20,235 bases of DNA from Thiobacillus sp. (GTDB lineage: Bacteria > Pseudomonadota > Gammaproteobacteria > Burkholderiales > Thiobacillaceae). The stretch spans positions 1 to 20,235 of the forward strand of contig JADMKH010000029.1 of assembly GCA_018780025.1 (NCBI GenBank). The letters run 5' to 3'. Numbering within the stretch: the stretch's first letter is position 1; the number at the start of each line of letters is the position of its first letter. Below are positions 14,901 through 20,235 of this stretch, piece after piece. Below the pieces are notes generated by a model, which was not told the DNA's origin, did not search any database, and saw only the letters and a list, made by a program, of their open reading frames with translations. Made by a program: the position numbers and the translations under genes.

Positions 14901-15191
14901 ATGACTGCTGCGACCGCTGCCACAACCCGATCCGCACGCTTGGGGCTGCGTGCCACACCCGAGCAAGAAGCCGTGTTGCGTCGCGCAGCCGACGTGACGC
15001 ACAAGTCGCTTACCGACTTCATCCTCGACAGTGCCTGTCAGGCCGCCGAGCAAACCCTGCTCGACCAGCGCCTGTTCATGGTGTCGAGTGGGCAATACCA
15101 GGCCTTGATGGACCTGCTGGATCGCCCGGAGCAAGACAACCAGGGGCTGCGCGACTTGTTTGCGCGACCTGCACCCTGGAATGCTCGATGA
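14901..15191 (+). CDS. tacA: DUF1778-type antitoxin (TacA-like)
   Basis: Antitoxin that neutralises the following acetyltransferase toxin and likely represses the operon. The 96-residue protein has an N-terminal ribbon-helix-helix (about 8-50: SARLGLRATPEQEAVLRRAA, then LTDFILDSACQAAEQTLLDQ) and a C-terminal tail ending RPAPWNAR that should wrap the toxin. The ATG at 14901 has a GAGGTG site at good spacing. An in-frame ATG at 14865 has no ribosome site and lies within the possible operator, so I reject it. The stop overlaps the toxin start (ATGA). Confidence 0.88.
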   Translation: MTAATAATTRSARLGLRATPEQEAVLRRAADVTHKSLTDFILDSACQAAEQTLLDQRLFMVSSGQYQALMDLLDRPEQDNQGLRDLFARPAPWNAR

Positions 15192-15685
15192 GCATGCGTG
15201 GCCCTGTGTCCCTCGGGGCGCAGCACCAGTTGGAATCGTTTGACTGTGGCAAACCAGCACTCAACGCGTGGCTGGTGCATCACGCCCGCCAGGCGCAAGG
15301 TAGCGGATCCGCCAAGACCTTCGTCGTCGCCGATGATGACCGGGTCGCAGGCTTCTTCAGCTTGACCGTCGGACAGGTCGATTCGCTGGATGCCCCGGAA
15401 CGTATCCGCAAAGGGATGGGGCAGTATCCAGTCCCAGTCGTGATCCTGGCGCGCTTGGCGGTATCGAAACGGGATCAAGGGCAAGGCATCGGCGCAGCGT
15501 TATTGCAGGACGCTATTCGACGCACACTCGTGATTGCCGAGCAGGCAGGCATCCGGGCGATGCTGACCCATCCCATCGACGAAGATGCCACCCGTTTCTA
15601 CACGCGCTTCGGCTTTATTGCCTCGCCCTTGAGAGAGCAGCAACTCCTGCTCTTGCTCAAGGACGCTCGTCGTTGGGTCTGCTAA
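15188..15685 (+). CDS. tacT: GNAT-family toxin (TacT-like tRNA acetyltransferase)
   Basis: Probable toxin that acetylates the amino group of aminoacyl-tRNA and blocks translation, by family relation to TacT/AtaT/KacT. The 165 residues start with LESFDCGKPALNAWLVHHA, the usual opening of the family, followed by the acetyl-CoA site RDQGQGIG (95-102) and the catalytic tyrosine Y138 in ATRFYTRFGF. All these features are intact. It overlaps the antitoxin by four bases, consistent with coupled translation. The stop codon TAA is also the first bases of the repeat-related sequence that follows (TAAGGAAATGCTGATTAAT). Confidence 0.9.
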   Translation: MSMRGPVSLGAQHQLESFDCGKPALNAWLVHHARQAQGSGSAKTFVVADDDRVAGFFSLTVGQVDSLDAPERIRKGMGQYPVPVVILARLAVSKRDQGQGIGAALLQDAIRRTLVIAEQAGIRAMLTHPIDEDATRFYTRFGFIASPLREQQLLLLLKDARRWVC

Positions 15686-15710
15686 GGAAATGCTGATTAA
15701 TTCGATATGG

Positions 15711-15792
15711 CCGTCATTGCGAGCAAAACGCGGCAATCCAGCGCATTGATTAAGGCTCTTTCACCGTTATGTGTTGTTCCTTGCGATGACGC
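15711..15792 (+). repeat. second copy of the CGTCATTGCGAG palindromic repeat
   Basis: The ends CCGTCATTGCGAG (15711-15723) and TTGCGATGACG (15781-15791) are inverted, with an inner GCAATCCAG. Upstream, TAAGGAAATGCTGATTAATTC (from 15683) matches the sequence upstream of the copy in thiO, so the element or its accepted context extends to the tacT stop codon. Confidence 0.75.
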
Positions 15793-15850
15793 TGGAAATA
15801 CGGGTCGACAGGCTGGGTGTCGGCAAAGTCTTGCCGACCTACGGCTGGCT

Positions 15851-16055
15851 ATTACGGAATATGCCTATGAACCCTTTTCAGTTGCCGCAAAACGTCCTCC
15901 CCTTCAAGGGGGAGGGGCGATCGTTCCTTCCCCTTCAGGGGGAAGGTTAGGATGGAGGTGGGTTCAAGGGGGATGGGTTGATTCACTCCCCCTTGAAGGG
16001 GGAGGCGCGCCCACGCCACTTCGCCTGAAAATGGTTCATAGGCATATTACGGAAT
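15851..16055 (+). repeat. 205-bp element with 31-bp inverted ends and internal C-rich hairpins
   Basis: The ends 15851-15881 and 16025-16055 are inverted repeats matching at 28 of 31 positions (shared AATATGCCTATGAACC). Between them lie three palindromes of the form CTCCCC-TTGAAG-GGGGAG: 15896-15915, 15926-15946 and 15986-16005. There is no coding frame of merit. The structure is that of a small non-autonomous or REP-like composite element. It lies in the 480-base gap between tacT and the Uma2 gene. Confidence 0.75.
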
Positions 16056-16074
16056 GCTCAATAATTCATGTTTT

Positions 16075-16110
16075 CCGTCATTGAGCGGGCTGGCCAACGA
16101 AGCAATCCGG
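16075..16110 (+). repeat. degenerate left half of the CGTCATTGCGAG repeat
   Basis: CCGTCATTGAGCG followed by ACGAAGCAATCCGG shows the left arm and inner GCAATCC block of the repeat seen at 14002 and 15711. The right arm is not present. It closes the repeat-rich gap 15686-16165. Confidence 0.55.
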
Positions 16111-16137
16111 TTTTAATCTGGCCGGGCCAATTATTCG

Positions 16138-16159
16138 ATCTACAAGGAATCTACAAGGA
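16138..16159 (+). repeat. tandem 11-base duplication covering the ribosome binding site of the Uma2 gene
   Basis: ATCTACAAGGA occurs twice in direct tandem (16138-16148 and 16149-16159). The second copy supplies AAGGAG, five bases before the ATG at 16166; the first carries an identical AAGGA eleven bases further upstream. Confidence 0.8.
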
Positions 16160-16165
16160 GTTGTC

Positions 16166-16741
16166 ATGTCACACGCCCACTCGTACGAACCCACGCATGA
16201 AGACGACTACCTGCGTCAGGAAGAGACCGCTGCGGTCAAGCATGAACTCGTCGGCGGCGAGATTTACGCCATGGCGGGCGCGAGCGAGCGGCATAACCGC
16301 ATCGCGCTCAACATTGCCTTCCATCTGCGCAGCGCCACGCGCGGCAAGCCCTGCCGGGCCTTCATGGCCGACATGAAGCTACGGCTGGCGGCCTCGGCGA
16401 CGTATTACTACCCCGATGCCATGCTGGTGTGCGACCCCGCCGACGATCACCCGATTTACAAGCAATCGCCCTGTTTCATCGCCGAAGTGCTTTCCCCGGC
16501 CACCGCCAGCGTGGACGTGCGCGAAAAATGGGCGGCCTATCGCGGGCTGACCAGCCTGCGCTATTACCTGCTGGTCGATTCGGAACGGCTGTGGGCCAAG
16601 GTTTTTTTTCGCGATGCGCACGACGCCTGGTTCGAGCAGGAACTGTCCGCCGACGACCGCATCGACGTGGCGTGCGACGGCACGCGGCTGACGCTGACAC
16701 TGGACGACCTGTACGAGGACACGGGGCTGCTCGTTGTCTGA
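16166..16741 (+). CDS. Uma2-family (DUF820) putative endonuclease
   Basis: A 191-residue member of the Uma2 family, which has a PD-(D/E)xK nuclease-like fold; the substrate and physiological role are not known. Visible features are HELVGGEIYAMAGAS (26-40), RHNRIALNIAFHL (42-54) and the putative catalytic residues D84 (YYPDAMLV), E107 (FIAEVLSP) and K121 (VREKWAAYR). A final YYLLVD strand follows. The start is firm: AAGGAG at five-base spacing. The last eight bases overlap the start of the ELM1-like gene. It follows a repeat-rich accessory segment and could have arrived with it. Uma2 genes are often multi-copy in environmental bacteria and may be linked to mobile DNA, but that is general family context. 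Confidence 0.85.
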   Translation: MSHAHSYEPTHEDDYLRQEETAAVKHELVGGEIYAMAGASERHNRIALNIAFHLRSATRGKPCRAFMADMKLRLAASATYYYPDAMLVCDPADDHPIYKQSPCFIAEVLSPATASVDVREKWAAYRGLTSLRYYLLVDSERLWAKVFFRDAHDAWFEQELSADDRIDVACDGTRLTLTLDDLYEDTGLLVV

Positions 16742-17675
16742 TTCCGCCGCGACGCATCCGCCGCTGGTGGTCTGGGTCGTCAGCGACGGCAAGCCCGGCC
16801 ATGTGAACCAGTCGCTCGGGCTGGCCGAGGCGCTGGCGCGCGCCACCCCCACCGAAATTTTCACCCTCCCTGCCCTGCCCGCCTGGCGCGCCGGGCTGGC
16901 CTTGCTGCTGAAGCGCGCGCCCGGCGCATCCCTTCCCGACCCCGACCTGATCGTCGGCGCGGGACACGCCACCCACCTGACGCTGCTGGCGACACGGCGC
17001 GCACGCGGCGGGCGGGCCGTGGTGCTGATGAAGCCCAGCCTGCCGCGCAACTGCTTCGATCTGTGCATCCTTCCCCGGCACGATGGCGTCGCGGCGGATG
17101 CGCACACGCTGGCAACTGAGGGGGCACTCAACCGCATCCGCCCGGCAGCGCTACCCCAATCGAAATGCGGCGATGCGCGCCACGGCCTGCTCCTGATCGG
17201 CGGTGCATCGAAGCATTTCGACTGGGGTAGCGACGCAATTCAGGTTCAGATCAAAAGCATCCTCGCGCGCACGCCCAGCACGCACTGGACACTCACCACC
17301 TCGCGCCGCACGCCGACAGACTTTCTGTCGCAACTCCCGCCCTTCCCCAATCTGACTGTCGTCCCGCACACCGAAACATCGCCCGACTGGCTGCCCGCGC
17401 AACTCGCCCATAGCAGCACTGTGTGGGTAACGCCAGACAGCGCCTCGATGGTGTTCGAAGCGCTGACGGCAGGCGCGGCGGTCGGCGTATTCGATCTGCC
17501 ACTCAACCCGACCAGCCACGTCGGCCGGGCAATCGCCCATCTGACCGAGGCGCAGCGCATCACCCGCTTTGCGAACTGGTGCGCGAGCGACACCCTGCAC
17601 CCCAACACGCACCCGCTGGCCGAGGCCGGCCGCTGTGCAACCTGGATACTTGAATGGCTGAAGAAAAAAAACTGA
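16734..17675 (+). CDS. ELM1-family (DUF1022) protein, GT-B-like
   Basis: A 313-residue bacterial member of the family named after plant mitochondrial fission factor ELM1. The start is probably TTG (16734), overlapping the Uma2 stop. The N-terminus WVVSDGKPGHVNQSLGLAEA is the family signature. Further conserved parts are LIVGAGHATHLTLL, VLMKPSLPRNCFDLCILPRH, a glycine-rich GLLLIGGASKHFDW and VTPDSASMVFEALTAGAAVG, which resembles the nucleotide-sugar end of a GT-B glycosyltransferase. The bacterial function is not settled. The 22-base overlap with a GT4 glycosyltransferase suggests a role in surface glycan or LPS synthesis, which is inference. Confidence 0.85.
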   Translation: MSDSAATHPPLVVWVVSDGKPGHVNQSLGLAEALARATPTEIFTLPALPAWRAGLALLLKRAPGASLPDPDLIVGAGHATHLTLLATRRARGGRAVVLMKPSLPRNCFDLCILPRHDGVAADAHTLATEGALNRIRPAALPQSKCGDARHGLLLIGGASKHFDWGSDAIQVQIKSILARTPSTHWTLTTSRRTPTDFLSQLPPFPNLTVVPHTETSPDWLPAQLAHSSTVWVTPDSASMVFEALTAGAAVGVFDLPLNPTSHVGRAIAHLTEAQRITRFANWCASDTLHPNTHPLAEAGRCATWILEWLKKKN

Positions 17676-18787
17676 CCGTCCTGCAATTGCTGCCCGCGCT
17701 GGAATCCGGCGGGGTGGAACGCGGCACGCTAGAAGTCGCGCAAGCACTCATCGAACGTGGCCACCGCGCGCTGGTAATGTCGGCGGGCGGGCGGCAGGTC
17801 GCGCCGCTCGTCGCATCGGGCGCCGAGCACTTCGCCTGGCCGATCGGCAAAAAATCGCTTAAAACCTTATTGCTCGTCAGCAAGCTGCGCAAATTTTTGC
17901 TGGAGCAGAAGGTCGACATCGTCCACGTGCGCTCGCGCGTGCCGGCATGGATCGCTTACCTCGCCTGGCGCGGCATGAACCCGGCCACCCGACCGCGTTT
18001 CGTCACCACAGTGCACGGCATGTACGGCGTCAACCGCTACAGCCGCATCATGACGCAGGGCGAACGGGTGATCGCGGTGTCCGACACCGTGCGCGATTAC
18101 ATCCTGCGCGAATACCCCGGCACGCAGGCAGCTCGCATCCAGATCATCCCGCGCGGCGTCGACGGCCAGGCTTATCCGCACGGCTGGAAGCCCGACCCGG
18201 TCTGGCAGCAGGCATTTTTTGCCCAGTTCCCGCACGCCGCACGCAAACAGCTGCTCACCCTGCCCGGCCGCATCACCCGCCTCAAGGGGCATGAAGACTT
18301 CATCGAACTGGTCGCCCGGATGAAGCGGCGCGGCCTGGCCGTGCACGGCCTCATCGTCGGCGGCGCGGCGGCCTCCAAGCAGCGCTATTTGCACAAGCTG
18401 CGCTACCGCGTGCGCAGCAGGGGGCTGGAAGCCGACATCAGCTTCACCGGCCAGCGCGACGACCTGAAAAACATTCTGGCCATCTCGAATCTGGTTCTGT
18501 CGCTTTCCATCCAGCCTGAATCGTTCGGCCGCACCACGCTGGAAGCGCTGCGGCTGGGCGTGCCGACGGCGGGCTACGACCACGGCGGCGTCGGCGAAAT
18601 CCTGCGCACGATTTATCCGGATGGCCTGCTGCCGCTGGGGGATATCGGCGCGGCCACGCAACGCATCGCCTCCCTGTTGCAGCATCCCGTCTCCGTGCCG
18701 GAGGGAGATTTTTATCCGTTGCGCACCATGCTGTCGCAGACACTGGATCTGTACGAACAGCTTGCCCGCGCACTGCGCCGGATTTAG
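17654..18787 (+). CDS. GT4-family glycosyltransferase
   Basis: Cytoplasmic GT-B retaining glycosyltransferase, 377 residues, for LPS core or exopolysaccharide. The N-terminal domain contains LPALESGGVERGTLEVAQAL (13-32) and KVDIVHVRSRVPAW; the hinge region has IIPRGVD and LPGRITRLKGHEDFIE (203-218). The C-terminal domain has the EX7E motif with E289 and E297 (QPESFGRTTLEAL) and GYDHGGVGEIL. Length is normal. The ATG at 17654 lies inside the ELM1-like gene, so the two are co-translated. The stop overlaps by three bases the stop of the convergent GT10 gene. Donor and acceptor sugars cannot be told from the sequence. Confidence 0.92.
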   Translation: MAEEKKLTVLQLLPALESGGVERGTLEVAQALIERGHRALVMSAGGRQVAPLVASGAEHFAWPIGKKSLKTLLLVSKLRKFLLEQKVDIVHVRSRVPAWIAYLAWRGMNPATRPRFVTTVHGMYGVNRYSRIMTQGERVIAVSDTVRDYILREYPGTQAARIQIIPRGVDGQAYPHGWKPDPVWQQAFFAQFPHAARKQLLTLPGRITRLKGHEDFIELVARMKRRGLAVHGLIVGGAAASKQRYLHKLRYRVRSRGLEADISFTGQRDDLKNILAISNLVLSLSIQPESFGRTTLEALRLGVPTAGYDHGGVGEILRTIYPDGLLPLGDIGAATQRIASLLQHPVSVPEGDFYPLRTMLSQTLDLYEQLARALRRI

Positions 18788-19815
18788 TATCCGCGAACCA
18801 GATGAATTACACGGGCGCGTGCCTTCCCGTACATGTCCTGCAAGCCAAAAGATACGCTTTTCTTTCGCAAGGCATGGCGTGAATAAACGACACTGAAATC
18901 ACCGGTTTGCGAATTGGTGTGATGACGTTTCTCTATTTCACGCGAAACAACCGCAAGAAAATTATATTCAAAAAGCACCCGGCGACGCGCTTCGATAATG
19001 GCAGGCAGGCGTTTCTCGTATTCATTATTCGTGATGGCTTGACGAATGATGCATGCGGCGCCGATTGGGTCTTTCATGTCAATGGGAATGAAGCTCTCGG
19101 CCGGGAAGTAGTCCACGGCATTTGGGCAGCCGGCATAAAACGGCAAGGTCATACCCAAGAATGAGTCCGCCAGTTTTTCCGTCCAATGGTGAACGCCGAT
19201 ATAGTTCTCGATAGCCACATGATAACGGTACGCATCCAGCGCTTCGGCCTTGTCACCCAGCGGGCGGGCGCCCCGGCCAAAGACATCCATCTCCGGCATG
19301 CTGGCCATCAACCGTTGCATGAATTCATGACGGCGCCAATGCAGGGTATGCCGCATGCTCTTGGGTGAGAACACCATCGACAGGTCGCGGGTCTTGGCGA
19401 CAGAAGGATGCGCCTCCATCTCGTCGAATGAAATGAGGCGTTGGGCTCCTACACCATAGAACCACTGCAAGGCGGATTGCGAATAGATGCGTTGCGGGTG
19501 AGGTAAAGCCCATTCTTCCTGAGTGGTGAGAACGACGCCAAACTGACGTGTAAAGTTATTGCCGTATGTTTTTATGGATGATGGCTCGGTGGTCACCAAT
19601 ATGCTATTGGATGCTGCACAGGCCAGTGCTTCACTGCTGCCACCCCTGGCTTCATTTTTTCCTGGCGGGATGTCGTCATAAACAACCAGCCAGTCGTAGT
19701 CCCTTGCATCACGATCGAAAAGATACTCGCAACGTCCCCATCGCGCATTGCCGTGCGGCAATTGATGCCGCCAATGCTCGGCTGGAGAACGGCTAATCAA
19801 TTTGACCCGGATCAT
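18784..19815 (-). CDS. GT10-family glycosyltransferase (probable alpha-1,3/1,4-fucosyltransferase)
   Basis: Probably transfers fucose from GDP-fucose to an N-acetylglucosamine-containing glycan. The diagnostic C-terminal GT10 motif is intact at about residues 196-246: YRYHVAIENYIGVHHWTEKL, then FLGMTLPFYAGCPNAVDYFP and SFIPIDMKD. Upstream, DVFGRGARPLGDKAEALDAY matches the region preceding that motif in GT10. I choose the ATG at 19813-19815 (343 residues), which has GGAG close upstream; a TTG at 19867-19869 would add 18 residues but has no ribosome site. The donor could come from gmd at the left end of the window. It is convergent with the GT4 gene, overlapping by three bases. The exact linkage is unknown. 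Confidence 0.82.
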   Translation of the reverse strand: MIRVKLISRSPAEHWRHQLPHGNARWGRCEYLFDRDARDYDWLVVYDDIPPGKNEARGGSSEALACAASNSILVTTEPSSIKTYGNNFTRQFGVVLTTQEEWALPHPQRIYSQSALQWFYGVGAQRLISFDEMEAHPSVAKTRDLSMVFSPKSMRHTLHWRRHEFMQRLMASMPEMDVFGRGARPLGDKAEALDAYRYHVAIENYIGVHHWTEKLADSFLGMTLPFYAGCPNAVDYFPAESFIPIDMKDPIGAACIIRQAITNNEYEKRLPAIIEARRRVLFEYNFLAVVSREIEKRHHTNSQTGDFSVVYSRHALRKKSVSFGLQDMYGKARARVIHLVRGY

Positions 19816-19896
19816 GTCTCCAGGAATAAGGCTTTCAGTCTGTGGCACGAATATTCTGCTCAACACCAAGGGGACAGGACAGATACAAAGGCCCGT

Positions 19897-20235
19897 CTAT
19901 TCACGCCAATAATCGGCAATCCATGTCGCCGGTAAAATATGCTTGTAAATTTTCTTGTACCATTTTTTGGCAGGCCAAATCCCGAGCAGCGCGTCCGGTG
20001 GATTCGGGTCACCCGGAAATGCCACGACACGGGCGCTTACAGGTCTTGTGGGGGCTCTCCACCAGCGCAGAGGCATGGGTGGGACGCAATGCGTCTTGAA
20101 CAGGGCACACCATTCGTCAGGCCAGAAGATCATTTCGGATACAGTACGTGAAATATAGATTTGCTCGTTATTGTATTTTTCGAGTATCGAGCTGAATTCC
20201 GGAACGAGACGGTCATAGATGTAGGGATGCTTGCC
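19897..20235 (-). CDS. probable polysaccharide biosynthesis protein or glycosyltransferase, C-terminal part
   Basis: Open through the window edge on the minus strand; 112 residues to the TAG at 19897-19899 are seen. They include PEFSSILEKYNN, MIFWPDEWCALFKTHCVPPM, a tryptophan-rich LRWWRAPTRP, VVAFPGDPNPPDALLG and the end ATWIADYWRE. The WPDEWC-SFK-C and F-G-PNP pattern resembles the C-terminal end of LPS/capsule glycosyltransferase-like proteins as I recall them, but I cannot name the family with certainty. It is co-oriented with the GT10 gene 81 bases downstream, and together they look like one glycan cluster. By eye the segment is richer in A and T than the pilin operon. Confidence 0.6.
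   Translation of the reverse strand, partial: GKHPYIYDRLVPEFSSILEKYNNEQIYISRTVSEMIFWPDEWCALFKTHCVPPMPLRWWRAPTRPVSARVVAFPGDPNPPDALLGIWPAKKWYKKIYKHILPATWIADYWRE

Noticed and set aside
15896..16005. C-rich palindromes read as a CRISPR array or as Rho-independent terminators
   Set aside because: Spacing is irregular, the units differ, there are no spacers of equal length, and no T-tract follows the hairpins.
15707..16084. 125-codon frame downstream of tacT
   Set aside because: It runs through the palindromic repeats and C-rich hairpins and has no domain or ribosome site; repeats explain the open frame.

Overview
The window looks like chromosome from a betaproteobacterium, probably of the Nitrosomonadales/Gallionellaceae-Thiobacillaceae type. 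This rests on the gene set (PP0621-pilS-pilR, a minor-pilin/pilY1 operon, thiO next to the pilin genes, an EpsD-type exopolysaccharide isomerase) and on high GC with GTG/TTG starts. The genus is an inference.

Layout. 1-1796: exopolysaccharide genes on the minus strand (gmd, truncated by the window edge, and an epsD-like lipoprotein isomerase), with a possible decayed gene between them. 2088-5211: PP0621-family protein, pilS and pilR on the plus strand, tightly coupled. 5209-7026: a mobile island holding a complete IS630-family element (TA target duplication, two matched ends, transposase split at an A_AAA_AAC slippery heptamer), the 3' remnant of an IS5-family transposase and a lone XRE-type regulator. 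7117-13314: a minus-strand type IV pilus operon pilE-pilV-pilW-pilX-pilY1-fimT, in which most genes overlap by a few bases. 13587-14840: thiO (glycine oxidase), divergent from the pilins and carrying an in-frame insertion made largely of a dispersed palindromic repeat. 14841-16165: accessory segment with a TacA/TacT-like (DUF1778/GNAT) toxin-antitoxin pair and several palindromic repeat elements, including a 205-bp element with 31-bp inverted ends. 16166-18787: overlapping Uma2, ELM1-family and GT4 glycosyltransferase genes. 18784-20235: minus-strand GT10-type fucosyltransferase and the 3' end of another probable glycan-synthesis gene.

How it fits together. PilS/PilR is the classical two-component system that controls pilin transcription through sigma-54. 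The minor pilins and PilY1 prime pilus assembly and carry the adhesin at the tip. The flanks are surface-glycan functions: GDP-mannose 4,6-dehydratase supplies the precursor of GDP-fucose, and a GT10 fucosyltransferase lies at the other end, so a fucosylated exopolysaccharide or LPS is a reasonable inference. The points most worth a second look are the palindromic element inside the thiO reading frame and its relatives downstream, the recoding signal in the IS630 transposase, the IS end that completes the pilR stop codon, and the inverted-repeat element at 15851-16055.
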